Positions 17,872 through 26,430 of a DNA stretch of 64,000 nt are shown piece after piece. The notes beneath the pieces were generated by a model that worked only from the letters and a program-made list of their open reading frames with translations, did not search any database and was not told the DNA's origin. Both the position numbers and the translations under genes were made by a program. Position 1 is the stretch's first letter; the number at the start of each line of letters is the position of its first letter. Origin of the DNA: Nitrosomonas sp. sh817 (GTDB lineage Bacteria > Pseudomonadota > Gammaproteobacteria > Burkholderiales > Nitrosomonadaceae); assembly GCF_030908545.1 (NCBI RefSeq), contig NZ_CP133083.1, positions 434,001 through 498,000 of the forward strand, read 5' to 3'.

Positions 17872-18288
17872 ATGATGATGATCACGGCGTTGCTGGCGGG
17901 TCTTGTGTTTGGCATGGGACTTATTCTATCCGGGATGGTCAACCCGGCCATTGTTCTGGCCTTTTTGGATGTGGCGGGCGACTGGGATGCTTCGCTGCTT
18001 TGGGTAATGGGCGGCGCTGTTACAGCCGGTTCCGTTGCGTTTGCTTTGGCAAAAAGGCAGAAAACCAGCTTTCTCGGGGTGCCGATGCAATTGCCTGCTG
18101 CGGCAAAGATTGACAAGCGTTTGTTATTAGGGAGTTTCCTATTTGGTATCGGCTGGGGGATTGCCGGCATTTGTCCGGGACCGGCGCTGGTGCTGGCCGG
18201 GTCCGGAAAAACGGAGATTTTTGTATTTTTAATACCAATGTTGCTGGGTATGGGGATTTTTGAAATTGTCGAGAAAAAACATCGGTAA
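17872..18288 (+). CDS. YeeE/YedE-family sulfur-compound transporter, second half (PmpB-like, DUF6691)
   Basis: The 138-aa protein has four helices. It carries GLVFGMGLILSGMVNPAIVLAFLDVAGDWD near the N-terminus and the cysteine-containing GIGWGIAGICPGPALV motif, the second half of the YeeE/YedE pore. It lies 25 bp after its partner and 104 bp before the ArsR-type regulator. Pairs of this kind next to BigR-type regulators are common in proteobacteria that handle sulfide. No sulfur dioxygenase or rhodanese gene accompanies it here. Confidence 0.85.
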   Translation: MMMITALLAGLVFGMGLILSGMVNPAIVLAFLDVAGDWDASLLWVMGGAVTAGSVAFALAKRQKTSFLGVPMQLPAAAKIDKRLLLGSFLFGIGWGIAGICPGPALVLAGSGKTEIFVFLIPMLLGMGIFEIVEKKHR

Positions 18289-18372
18289 GATTCTACTGAC
18301 AATCACCTGAAAATAAATTAGCATAAATGCCCTTGCAGTCATTGTAGGATTCGTGGTCTCGTTAATAATTAC

Positions 18373-18385
18373 TATCATAATGATA
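18373..18385. promoter_or_regulatory. Dyad immediately upstream of the ArsR-type regulator start
   Basis: TATCAT (18373-18378) and ATGATA (18380-18385) form a perfect dyad around one central base, ending 7 bp before the regulator's ATG. It overlaps the place where a ribosome binding site would be, and no such site is visible. Autoregulation is a plausible inference. Confidence 0.4.
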
Positions 18386-18392
18386 ACTAAAT

Positions 18393-18728
18393 ATGAAAAC
18401 ACAACCGGTATTAAACGATATGGCAGCATTGCATGCGTCAGCCTCGGATGCATGCGCTTTGCTGAAAATTCTGGCTAATGAGGATCGATTGCTGATTCTG
18501 TGCGAGCTTAGCAGGGGAACCCGGAATGTAGGGGAACTGGAGGAAATTCTGGGGATACATCAGCCGACTTTGTCTCAGCAATTGACCGTGTTACGCGAAG
18601 AGAATTTGGTTGAAACGGAACGCAAAGGCAAATATATTTATTACACGCTGGCGAGTAAGGAAGCCATCAAGGTCATGGAAACTTTGTTTGATTTATACTG
18701 CAAATCAGCGTGCGAAGGGGTAAGCTGA
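18393..18728 (+). CDS. ArsR-family persulfide-type sensor (BigR/SqrR-like)
   Basis: The 111-aa winged-helix repressor has its recognition helix at about residues 54-69 (IHQPTLSQQLTVLREENLV) and the wing around ERKGKYIYYTL. It has four cysteines: 21, 37, 103 and 107. Cys37 and Cys103 are 66 residues apart, the same spacing as the redox pair of SqrR (41/107) and BigR (42/108). In those proteins the pair forms a tri- or tetrasulfide link on exposure to sulfane sulfur and releases DNA. No CxC-type arsenic or cadmium site is seen. With the two transporter genes upstream this suggests a sulfide- or polysulfide-responsive unit. Confidence 0.85.
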   Translation: MKTQPVLNDMAALHASASDACALLKILANEDRLLILCELSRGTRNVGELEEILGIHQPTLSQQLTVLREENLVETERKGKYIYYTLASKEAIKVMETLFDLYCKSACEGVS

Positions 18729-18758
18729 TCGCGGGAATTCAGTATTTTGCCGTATTCG

Positions 18759-18796
18759 TTGCGCAGCGTTAATCGTATCGTGTGGACGCTGCGCAA
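18759..18796. terminator. Hairpin between convergent regulator and L,D-transpeptidase genes
   Basis: TTGCGCAGCGT (18759-18769) and ACGCTGCGCAA (18786-18796) form a perfect 11-bp stem with a 16-nt loop, centred in the 123-bp convergent gap. No T-run follows on either side, so it may be a weak bidirectional terminator or mRNA-end protector. Confidence 0.45.
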
Positions 18797-18851
18797 TCGT
18801 ACGATCGTTTGCATCGGGAAGTGGTGTCACCGCTCATTCAGCAGGGAAACG

Positions 18852-20021
18852 TCAGCGGATCTGCCGTGGCTCTTCGCTGGCCATCTCCAATACCTGACTT
18901 GCCGTCAATTGTCCTTCCCTATTACCGTCCCAGGTAGCGTTGAACGGCAGCGTGTTTTGCACAAGCTTGGCGTGATTGAGATAGGCTTGCAACGTTATTT
19001 CGGATTGCGTAATCGGCACAGCGGCTGCGCGCGGATTGGCTAAAGCTTCCGCCAGTAAAGCCTGATTGATTTTTGCTTGCGGCCGGGCGTTGCGTTTTGC
19101 TTTGGCGGTGGTGCGCACGGTGCGCAGTGATTTTTTCAGCAACTGACCGTGATCGCGCCTGTCGTCTTCCAGAGCCGGATAAGCTTGCAGGTACAAATCA
19201 TCACCACGCCAGCCGAGCAAGCGCGGTTGGTTCACCACGCGGACCGGCGTGCCGACTGGCACGTTGTTAAAAATACCGACGATATCTTCCGGGTACATGC
19301 GCACGCAACCGTGGCTGCCGCGCAAGCCGATGCTCGGCGGCTTGTCGGTGCCGTGGATGGCGTAGTTCGGCCAATCGAGTTTCAACACATGCGTGCCCAT
19401 CGGATTATCCGGTCCCGGCGGCACGATCGCGGGTAACGGGTTGCCGTTCTTGGCGTGCTCTTTTCTGATCGAAGGTGTCGGGATCCATGCCGGATTGGCT
19501 TTCTTCGATGCAACGCGGGTCACGCCCATCGGCGTTTTCCACTCCACCCGGCCGATGCCGACCGGATGCGTGATCACGCGCTGAAGTTCGCCGGGCTTGG
19601 CTTTCGGGAAATAAAACAGCCGCATTGCAGCCAAATTGATGACGATACCCTGGCGCGGCGCATCGGGCAGCACGAACTGCGTCGGCACGACGACGCGGGT
19701 ACCGGCTTTCGGCAACCACGGATCGACACCGGGATTGGCGCTGACGATTTCTTCATAACCGACGTTAAACCGCCGCGCGATGTCGGACAACGTATCTTCC
19801 TGATCCGCAGTAACGATCTGCACGGCGCCGACGACATCGTCGCGCGTTGCATCGAAACTGAACTCATGGCTGGCAACCGGCATCGGCAGCGATTGAACCC
19901 GGGGGGCGGGAGGCGGTGTTGGATGCGTGCTGAAAGTCTGGCAACCGCTTAACAGAAAAACACTGGCGCAAAAACCGTAGGCAAGGCCGTCACGCAGGTA
20001 TGAAAATTTATTTTTATGCAT
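18852..20021 (-). CDS. L,D-transpeptidase (YkuD) lipoprotein with LysM domain
   Basis: The 389-aa protein cross-links or modifies peptidoglycan, or attaches proteins to it. A lipoprotein signal has its lipobox LLSGC at residues 23-27, so Cys27 is lipidated. A LysM peptidoglycan-binding module lies at about 68-113. The YkuD catalytic domain is at about 125-265, with His223 in AIHGT and the active-site motif SHGCVRM, where the nucleophile is Cys239. The C-terminal 120 residues are basic and of unknown function. The gene stands alone. It resembles YcfS/YnhG/ErfK proteins; which reaction it performs cannot be told. Confidence 0.9.
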   Translation of the reverse strand: MHKNKFSYLRDGLAYGFCASVFLLSGCQTFSTHPTPPPAPRVQSLPMPVASHEFSFDATRDDVVGAVQIVTADQEDTLSDIARRFNVGYEEIVSANPGVDPWLPKAGTRVVVPTQFVLPDAPRQGIVINLAAMRLFYFPKAKPGELQRVITHPVGIGRVEWKTPMGVTRVASKKANPAWIPTPSIRKEHAKNGNPLPAIVPPGPDNPMGTHVLKLDWPNYAIHGTDKPPSIGLRGSHGCVRMYPEDIVGIFNNVPVGTPVRVVNQPRLLGWRGDDLYLQAYPALEDDRRDHGQLLKKSLRTVRTTAKAKRNARPQAKINQALLAEALANPRAAAVPITQSEITLQAYLNHAKLVQNTLPFNATWDGNREGQLTASQVLEMASEEPRQIR

Positions 20022-20232
20022 AAAATCAATGAAATTATAAAAAAGTGGCGTGACCCACAGGGGTCAAATTTACAAGGTTTTGAACGATGGCACAACCATT
20101 CATTGAAACAAATCAAGGTATTTCCACCGTCAGTTGATGTGATGGTTAAAAGATCGCAGCGCATTTTTTGACCGGCAAAATCGATTGCCAGTATGATGAG
20201 CGCTTTGAAAAAATATCCGATCGAATCGTTTC

Positions 20233-21450
20233 ATGGCCAAAATTTTCATCAACTATCGCCGCAAGGATAGCGCACCGTATGCCGGGCGGCTGTACGACCG
20301 CCTGGCCGGTCATTTCGGCTATGATCATGTGTTCATGGATATCGACCAGATCGAACCGGGTGAAGTATTCGATCAAGTGATCGAGGACAAACTGGCAGCC
20401 GTGCAAGCGGCGGTGGTGCTGATCGGCGAGCACTGGCTGGATATCACCGATGCCAACGGGCAGCGGCGCTTGGACGATCCCGATGATTGGGTGCGGCTCG
20501 AAATTGCCGCAGTGCTCGAACGCGGTATCCGCGTCATCCCGGTGCTGGTGGGTGGTGCCACGATGCCGAAATCGACGCAACTGCCCGAATGCCTGGGACC
20601 GTTGACGCGACGCCAAGCGATTGAAATCACCGATCATCGTTTTCATGCGGATGCCGAGAAATTGATAAAGGCACTGGATAAAATCCCGGGTATCCAACAT
20701 CCCCAAAAACATTCACATGCCAGTCAACATTCTCGTGCTATTCGATTGCCGTTTGAGCCGGAAATGGTACGCATCCCACCCGGAAAATTCTTGATGGGTT
20801 CCAATGATGGTGATTTGGGTGAGCGGCCAGTTCACGAAGTCAATATCGACCACGCCTTTGAAATCGGTAAATACGAGGTGACGTTCGACGAATACGATAT
20901 ATTTGCTAAGGCGACCGGTCACAAATTGCCGGATGACCATGACTGGATACGCGGTAAACGACCGGTGATCAATGTGACGTTTCTTGATGCAAAAGCTTAT
21001 GCCGAATGGTTATCCGTGGAAACTGGTAAAAAATACCGTCTGCCGAGCGAGGCAGAATGGGAATACGTTGCACGGGCGGGTACGCAAACCCGCTACTGGT
21101 GGGGTGATGACATTGGAGTGAGCAACGCGAATTGCGTTGGGTGTGGCAGTCGATGGGATGAACGAAAAACTGCGCCGGTGGGTTCGTTTAAGGCAAATAC
21201 GTTTGGTTTATATGATACCGCTGGTAATGTGTGGGAATTGGTGCGGGACTGTTGGCATGATAATTACGATAATGCGCCTGATGATGGTTCGGCGTGGCTG
21301 GAAAAGAATGGAGGCGACTGCAATCGTTGTGTGATTCGAGGTGGTTCTTGGAGCAATGCTCCTCAGAATCTGAGGTCGGCCCATCGCTTCTGGAGTTACC
21401 TGGATGTCTCAAATATTTTCCAGGGTTTTCGGATCGCCAGGGATTTTTGA
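20233..21450 (+). CDS. TIR-domain protein with C-terminal FGE/C-type-lectin domain, putative DGR target
   Basis: Residues 1-150 form a bacterial TIR domain (start AKIFINYRRKDSAPYAGRLYD) with Glu90 in WVRLE, the place of the catalytic Glu of TIR NAD-hydrolases. Residues 174-405 are a formylglycine-generating-enzyme-like (FGE-sulfatase) domain with a C-type-lectin fold. The usual catalytic cysteine pair after RGGSW is absent (SNAPQNLRS), so it is not an active FGE. The last 37 residues occupy the place of the variable region in DGR target proteins. Most codons there have the NNY form expected after mutation of AAY (AGC, AAT, GCT, CAT, TTC, AGT, TAC, GTC, ATT, TTC). No reverse transcriptase, template repeat or accessory gene is in the window. 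No ribosome binding site precedes ATG 20233. Confidence 0.85.
   Translation: MAKIFINYRRKDSAPYAGRLYDRLAGHFGYDHVFMDIDQIEPGEVFDQVIEDKLAAVQAAVVLIGEHWLDITDANGQRRLDDPDDWVRLEIAAVLERGIRVIPVLVGGATMPKSTQLPECLGPLTRRQAIEITDHRFHADAEKLIKALDKIPGIQHPQKHSHASQHSRAIRLPFEPEMVRIPPGKFLMGSNDGDLGERPVHEVNIDHAFEIGKYEVTFDEYDIFAKATGHKLPDDHDWIRGKRPVINVTFLDAKAYAEWLSVETGKKYRLPSEAEWEYVARAGTQTRYWWGDDIGVSNANCVGCGSRWDERKTAPVGSFKANTFGLYDTAGNVWELVRDCWHDNYDNAPDDGSAWLEKNGGDCNRCVIRGGSWSNAPQNLRSAHRFWSYLDVSNIFQGFRIARDF
21337..21450 (+). other. Putative variable region of a diversity-generating retroelement
   Basis: This 114-bp 3' end of the TIR/lectin gene encodes residues 369-405. Between residues 374 and 396, 16 of 23 codons end in a pyrimidine, and many look like AAY codons altered at the first two positions. 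The frame around them (GGSW, PQNLRSA, GFRIA) is the conserved scaffold of lectin-type DGR targets. This is inferred from pattern only, because the template repeat is not in the window. Confidence 0.5.
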
Positions 21451-21484
21451 CCTTTGTTCTTTGTGCTTTTACCCTTTGCGGGGT

Positions 21485-21503
21485 GCAGGGGCGTAGCCCC
21501 TGC
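21485..21503. terminator. GC-rich hairpin 35 bp after the TIR/lectin gene
   Basis: GCAGGGGC (21485-21492) and GCCCCTGC (21496-21503) form a perfect 8-bp stem with a GTA loop. A T-rich stretch (GGGTTTGATTTTTT) follows, so it could be a rho-independent terminator. A short GC-rich cruciform a little downstream of the variable region is also a known cis element of DGR homing. Both readings are possible. Confidence 0.55.
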
Positions 21504-21528
21504 GGGTTTGATTTTTTGAGGGTTGTAG

Positions 21529-21554
21529 GGCGGATAAGCGTAGCGCCATCCGCC
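21529..21554. repeat. REP-like palindrome
   Basis: GGCGGAT (21529-21535) and ATCCGCC (21548-21554) form a perfect 7-bp stem around a 12-nt loop that contains GCGTAGCG. It looks like the short extragenic palindromes that occur in many copies in proteobacterial genomes. The copy number here cannot be tested. Confidence 0.5.
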
Positions 21555-21580
21555 ATCGTACGAAATTTATTAAATAAAAA

Positions 21581-22495
21581 ATGACAACTATGACTACTAT
21601 CGGTTTCATCGGTCTCGGTATCATGGGCAAGCCCATGGCGGGGCATTTGATCAAAGGCGGACATCGTCTGTTTTTACAGTCGCGCAGCGGCGTGCCGGCG
21701 GATTTGGTCGCGGCGGGCGGGATCGCTTTGACTTCGCCGCAGGCGGTGGCGCAGCAGGCGGAGATTATCATCACCATGCTGCCGGATACGCCGGATGTGG
21801 AAAAGGTGCTATTCGGCGAGCACGGCGTAGCGAGCGGTTTGCAGGCTTCGACAGGCGGGAACAAAGTGATTGTCGACATGAGTTCGATTTCACCGTTGGC
21901 GACGCGCGAATTTGCCGCGCGGGTGAACGCACTCGGGCATGATTACGCCGACGCGCCGGTGTCGGGTGGCGATATCGGCGCGCGGGATGCGACATTGACA
22001 ATCATGGTCGGCGCCAGCCAAGCGGTGTTTGACCGGATTCAGCCGATTCTCGTGTTGATGGGGAAAAGCGTGGCGCGTATCGGCGACGTTGGTTCCGGCC
22101 AGGTGTGCAAGGTCGCCAACCAGATTGTGGTGTCGTCGGCGATCGAAGCGGTGGCGGAAGCGTTGCTGTTCGCGTCGAAGGCCGGTGTCGATCCGGCCAA
22201 GGTGCGGCAAGCGCTGCTCGGCGGATTTGCCGCGTCAAAGGCGCTGGAAGTGCACGGCCAGCGCATGATCGAACGGCGCTTCGAACCGGGTTTTCGCATC
22301 GAGCTGCATCACAAGGATTTGAACATCGCGTTGCAAAGCGCCGCCGAATTGGGCGTGAGCCTGCCGAACACGGCGGCGGTGCGTGAATTGTTTTCCGCTT
22401 GTCTCGCGCACGGCGGCGCAACATGGGATAATTCCGCCATTGTCAAAATGCTGGAAAAACTGGCCAATCACGAAATTCACCAACACCCGGAATAA
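21581..22495 (+). CDS. glxR: Tartronate-semialdehyde (2-hydroxy-3-oxopropionate) reductase-like
   Basis: The 304-aa protein belongs to the beta-hydroxyacid dehydrogenase family. An N-terminal Rossmann motif IGFIGLGIMGKPMA (residues 7-20) binds NAD(P). The substrate-binding DAPVSGG lies at 124-130, and the catalytic lysine is Lys177 in GSGQVCKVANQ. Its place directly before glcDEF (4-bp gap to glcD) favours a role in glycolate/glyoxylate salvage, reducing tartronate semialdehyde to glycerate. The glyoxylate carboligase that would make this substrate is not in the window. Related activities (3-hydroxyisobutyrate or succinic-semialdehyde reductases) cannot be excluded from sequence alone. Confidence 0.82.
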   Translation: MTTMTTIGFIGLGIMGKPMAGHLIKGGHRLFLQSRSGVPADLVAAGGIALTSPQAVAQQAEIIITMLPDTPDVEKVLFGEHGVASGLQASTGGNKVIVDMSSISPLATREFAARVNALGHDYADAPVSGGDIGARDATLTIMVGASQAVFDRIQPILVLMGKSVARIGDVGSGQVCKVANQIVVSSAIEAVAEALLFASKAGVDPAKVRQALLGGFAASKALEVHGQRMIERRFEPGFRIELHHKDLNIALQSAAELGVSLPNTAAVRELFSACLAHGGATWDNSAIVKMLEKLANHEIHQHPE

Positions 22496-22499
22496 CTGC

Positions 22500-23954
22500 A
22501 TGTCTGCTCAAGCTCTAGCCGATCGATTGCGTTCGTTTCTGCCGCGCGAAGCGGTGTTGTTCGAAGCCGAAGATTTGCGGCCGTACGAATGCGACGGTTT
22601 GTCGGCTTACCGGCAATTGCCGGGCGTGGTGGTGTTGCCGCAAACCGAGGAACAGATCGTCAAAATTTTACAGCTTTGCTATGCAACCCGAACGCCGCTG
22701 GTGGCGCGCGGCGCGGGCACCGGTTTGTCGGGCGGCGCGTTGCCGCATGCGCAAGGCGTACTGATGTCGCTCGCCAAGCTCAATCGCATCATTGCCATCG
22801 ATCCGCTGGCGCGCACCGCGCGGGTGCAGCCCGGCGTGCGCAATCTGGCGATCAGCGAAGCGGCTGCGCCGCACGGTTTGTATTACGCGCCCGATCCTTC
22901 GTCGCAAATCGCGTGCTCGATCGGCGGTAACGTCGCGGAAAATTCCGGTGGCGTGCATTGCCTGAAATACGGGCTGACGGTGCACAATATTCTTAAACTG
23001 CGCGTGCTGACCATCGGCGGCGAGTGTCTGGAGATCGGCGGTGACAGCCTGGACAGCGCCGGTTACGATCTGCTGGCGTTGATGACGGGTTCTGAGGGCA
23101 TGCTCGGTATTGTCACCGAAATTACGGTGAAACTGATTCCGAAACCTGAAAAAGCGCAACTGGTGATGGCGGCGTTCGACGACGTGCTGAAAGCGGGCAA
23201 TGCGGTGGCGAATGTCATCGCTGACGGGATTATTCCCGCCGGCATGGAAATGATGGATAAAATCACCATTCACGCGGTCGAGGAATTTCTGCACGCCGGT
23301 TACGACTTGAGCGCGGCAGCGATTTTACTGTGCGAATCCGACGGCAGCGCCGAGGAGGTCGCCGATGAGATCGAGCGTATTCATGCCATCATGCAGCAAA
23401 GCGGCGCGACCGGCCTGCGCACTTCCCGCGACGAGGCCGAACGGCTCAAGCTCTGGGCGGGACGCAAAGCGGCGTTTCCGGCGGCGGGGCGGGTGTCGCC
23501 CGATTATTACTGCATGGACGGTACGATACCGCGCAAGCGCTTGGCGGAGGTGTTGCACGGCATCGATCAGTTGTCGCAGCAATATGGACTGCGGTGTATG
23601 AATGTGTTTCACGCCGGGGACGGCAATTTGCACCCGCTGATTTTGTACGACGCCAATCAACCGGGTGAGCTGGAAAAAGCCGAAGAATTCGGCGGTAAAA
23701 TCCTGGAAATGTGCATCCATGCCGGCGGCACGATTACCGGCGAACATGGCGTGGGCATGGAAAAGATCAATCAAATGTGCATTCAATTCAAAACCGGTGA
23801 GCTGCAGCTATTTCATGCGGTGAAAGCGGCATTCGATCCATTAGGGCTGCTGAATCCCGGCAAGGCGGTGCCCACGCTGCATCGTTGCGCAGAACTGGGG
23901 GCGATGCACGTGCACCACGGCGAGCTGAAATTCGCGGATTTGCCGCGATTCTAA
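22500..23954 (+). CDS. glcD: Glycolate oxidase, FAD-linked subunit GlcD
   Basis: The 484-aa flavoprotein oxidises glycolate to glyoxylate as part of the GlcDEF complex. I choose ATG 22500 (MSAQALADRLRSFLPREAV), 4 bp after glxR; the longer open frame starting at 22383 lies inside glxR. An FAD-binding PCMH-type domain shows LVARGAGTGLSGGALP (about 69-84) and CSIGGNVAENSGG. The C-terminal domain contains NVFHAGDGNLHPLILYD and GEHGVGMEK, typical of the GlcD/D-lactate dehydrogenase group. In an autotroph the substrate would come from the oxygenase reaction of Rubisco, which is inference. Confidence 0.93.
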   Translation: MSAQALADRLRSFLPREAVLFEAEDLRPYECDGLSAYRQLPGVVVLPQTEEQIVKILQLCYATRTPLVARGAGTGLSGGALPHAQGVLMSLAKLNRIIAIDPLARTARVQPGVRNLAISEAAAPHGLYYAPDPSSQIACSIGGNVAENSGGVHCLKYGLTVHNILKLRVLTIGGECLEIGGDSLDSAGYDLLALMTGSEGMLGIVTEITVKLIPKPEKAQLVMAAFDDVLKAGNAVANVIADGIIPAGMEMMDKITIHAVEEFLHAGYDLSAAAILLCESDGSAEEVADEIERIHAIMQQSGATGLRTSRDEAERLKLWAGRKAAFPAAGRVSPDYYCMDGTIPRKRLAEVLHGIDQLSQQYGLRCMNVFHAGDGNLHPLILYDANQPGELEKAEEFGGKILEMCIHAGGTITGEHGVGMEKINQMCIQFKTGELQLFHAVKAAFDPLGLLNPGKAVPTLHRCAELGAMHVHHGELKFADLPRF

Positions 23955-23959
23955 CAATC

Positions 23960-25033
23960 ATGCAAGCAATCATCGAACAGTATCAGGACACCATTCGCAC
24001 CGCAGCGGACAACAAATCCCCGCTGCAAATCCGCGGCGGCGGTACCAAGCATTTTTATGGCAACGCGCCAGCCGTGCAACCGAGTGCATTCCTCGATACC
24101 ACCGCGTATCACGGCATTGTCGATTATGAACCGACCGAACTGGTGATGACCGCGCGCGCCGGTACCCGGCTGGCGGATGTCGAAGCATTATTGGCGCAGC
24201 ATGGGCAAATGCTGGCATTTGAGCCGCCGCATTTCGGCGCGGCTGCGACGCTTGGCGGTTGCGTTGCCGCCGGTTTGTCCGGACCGCGCCGCGCCACTGC
24301 CGGAGCGGTGCGCGATTTTGTGCTGGGTTTGCGCCTACTCGATGGAACCGGGAAGGATTTACGGTTTGGCGGACAGGTAATGAAGAATGTCGCCGGTTAC
24401 GATGTGTCGCGTTTGATGGCCGGTGCATTAGGGACTTTGGGCGTGATACTGGAGGTATCGCTCAAAGTGCTGCCGAATCCGCCGGCTGAAATGACGCTGC
24501 AATTTTCAATGAACGAAGCGGCGGCCATCGAGCAAATGAATCAATGGGCCGGTAAACCGCTGCCGGTTTCCGCGACTTGCCATGCCGACGGTGAATTGTT
24601 CGTGCGCCTGTCCGGCGCGGAATCGACGGTGCGGGCTGCTCGTGTCAAGCTGGGCGGCGAGGAAATGGCGGATGGTGAAGCATTTTGGCAATCACTGCGA
24701 GAGCAAACGCACGGTTTTTTCCAATCCGGCCAGCCGCTGTGGCGCTTGTCGGTTCGACCCACCGCCGCGCCGCTGGCATTGCCGGGAAAACAATTGCTGG
24801 AATGGAACGGCGGTTTACGCTGGTTATCGAGCGATGATGGTTTAGACGTGGAAACGACTCGCAAATTGGCGAAAGATGCGGGCGGGCATGCAATATTGTT
24901 TCGAAACAACAGAGCGCGCCAAGCGGTGTTTCATCCGCTAGAACCGGCTATGATGACCATTCATCGCTCGCTGAAACAACAATTTGATCCTGCGGGGATT
25001 TTTAACCGCGGAAGACTTTATCCGGATTTATAA
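23960..25033 (+). CDS. glcE: Glycolate oxidase subunit GlcE
   Basis: The 357-aa FAD-binding subunit starts at ATG 23960 (MQAIIEQYQDTIRTAADN), 5 bp after glcD. An upstream in-frame start at 23885 would overlap glcD and is rejected. The PCMH-type FAD domain shows PLQIRGGGTKHFYG, followed by LGGCVAAGLSGPRRA and GGQVMKNVAGYDVSRLMAGALGTLG, which are diagnostic of GlcE. It ends directly against glcF (no gap), so the three subunits are co-translated. Confidence 0.93.
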   Translation: MQAIIEQYQDTIRTAADNKSPLQIRGGGTKHFYGNAPAVQPSAFLDTTAYHGIVDYEPTELVMTARAGTRLADVEALLAQHGQMLAFEPPHFGAAATLGGCVAAGLSGPRRATAGAVRDFVLGLRLLDGTGKDLRFGGQVMKNVAGYDVSRLMAGALGTLGVILEVSLKVLPNPPAEMTLQFSMNEAAAIEQMNQWAGKPLPVSATCHADGELFVRLSGAESTVRAARVKLGGEEMADGEAFWQSLREQTHGFFQSGQPLWRLSVRPTAAPLALPGKQLLEWNGGLRWLSSDDGLDVETTRKLAKDAGGHAILFRNNRARQAVFHPLEPAMMTIHRSLKQQFDPAGIFNRGRLYPDL

Positions 25034-26278
25034 ATGCAAACCAAGCTTGCCGATTTCATCAAGAATTCTCCGGAAGGACAGGAAGCCGACGAAATTCTAC
25101 GCAGTTGCGTGCATTGCGGTTTCTGTCTGGCCACTTGTCCGACGTACCAGCTTTTGGGTGATGAACTGGACAGTCCGCGCGGACGGATTTATTTGATGAA
25201 GCAATTGCTTGAAGGGCAGCCGGTGACCGAGAAAACTCAGTTGCACCTGGATCGCTGCCTGACTTGCCGCGCGTGCGAAACCACGTGTCCGTCGGGTGTG
25301 CGTTACGGCGCGCTGGTCGATATTGGCCGAGGCATCGTTGAGAAACAAGTGAAGCGCAATTTATATTCCGAGGTCATGCGCTTTACGTTGCGCAAGGTAT
25401 TGCCTAATGCATTGCTGTTCAATACGCTGTTTAAGGCGGGACAGTTGGTGCGCCCCATGCTGCCATCCAGTCTGAAGAAGAAAATCCCGGCAAGACTGGG
25501 TACTGCTCAAACCTGGCCGGCCGCGCGGCATGCCCGCGCCATGCTGGTGCTCGACGGTTGCGTGCAACCAGCCCTGGCGCCGAATATCAACGCAGCTTGC
25601 GCGCGGGTGCTGGATCGTCTGGGAATATCGCTGATCAAGGCTGAAAAAGCGGGGTGTTGCGGCGCAGTGACTTTTCATTTGAATGCGCAAACGGAAGGCC
25701 TGGATTACATGCGGCGCAATATCGATGCGTGGTGGCCGTATGTCGAGCAAGAAAAAGCCGAAGCGATCGTGATGACCGCCAGCGGTTGCGGGGTTACGGT
25801 GAAGGATTATGGTCATTTGCTGAGTCATGACCGGGAATATGCGGAAAAAGCCGCGACAATTTCGGCTATGACCAAAGATATCAGCGAAATACTGCTTACC
25901 GAGAAAGACAGGTTGCAGAAATTGATCGAGTCAAAAAAAGACGGAAATCAAACAAAATTGGCGTTTCATTCGCCTTGCACGCTGCAGCACGGCCTGAAAA
26001 TCCGCGGCACAGTTGAACAAATACTGGTAGCGACCGGCTTTGATTTGACGGTTGTGCCTAATGCGCATCTTTGTTGCGGGTCAGCGGGAACTTATTCCAT
26101 TCTGCAGCCGGAGCTTTCACAACAATTGCTGAAGAATAAAGTGGACGCGCTCCAATCCGGTCAACCGGATCAAATTGCAACCGCCAATATCGGTTGTTTG
26201 ACGCATCTGCAAAATGGCGCGGCGATTTCTGTGAAGCATTGGATCGAGCTGATTGACCAACGGCTATCAGCACTATAG
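25034..26278 (+). CDS. glcF: Glycolate oxidase iron-sulfur subunit GlcF
   Basis: The 414-aa protein carries two [4Fe-4S] ferredoxin motifs: Cys25, 28, 31, 35 (CVHCGFCLATC) and Cys75, 78, 81, 85 (CLTCRACETTC). Two cysteine-rich CCG domains follow (GCCGAVTF and LCCGSAGTY). It passes electrons from the GlcD/GlcE flavins to the quinone pool. Its ATG abuts the glcE stop codon. It is the last gene of the glxR-glcDEF operon. Confidence 0.94.
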   Translation: MQTKLADFIKNSPEGQEADEILRSCVHCGFCLATCPTYQLLGDELDSPRGRIYLMKQLLEGQPVTEKTQLHLDRCLTCRACETTCPSGVRYGALVDIGRGIVEKQVKRNLYSEVMRFTLRKVLPNALLFNTLFKAGQLVRPMLPSSLKKKIPARLGTAQTWPAARHARAMLVLDGCVQPALAPNINAACARVLDRLGISLIKAEKAGCCGAVTFHLNAQTEGLDYMRRNIDAWWPYVEQEKAEAIVMTASGCGVTVKDYGHLLSHDREYAEKAATISAMTKDISEILLTEKDRLQKLIESKKDGNQTKLAFHSPCTLQHGLKIRGTVEQILVATGFDLTVVPNAHLCCGSAGTYSILQPELSQQLLKNKVDALQSGQPDQIATANIGCLTHLQNGAAISVKHWIELIDQRLSAL

Positions 26279-26430
26279 CGGATGCTGATTGCAGATTGGA
26301 TAAAGCTCGTTTCATTTAATATTCTCAATTATTTGTTATACAATCCCGAGCTTATTGTTCGGGCGGAAAAGCTGAGCATACGATAGTGTGGTGGTTAATA
26401 GATTATTTTATTTGAATATTTGGAGAAAAT

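Noticed and set aside
22383..22499. Upstream extension of glcD
   Set aside because: It lies within glxR in another frame. The start at 22500 fits the family and the 4-bp spacing.
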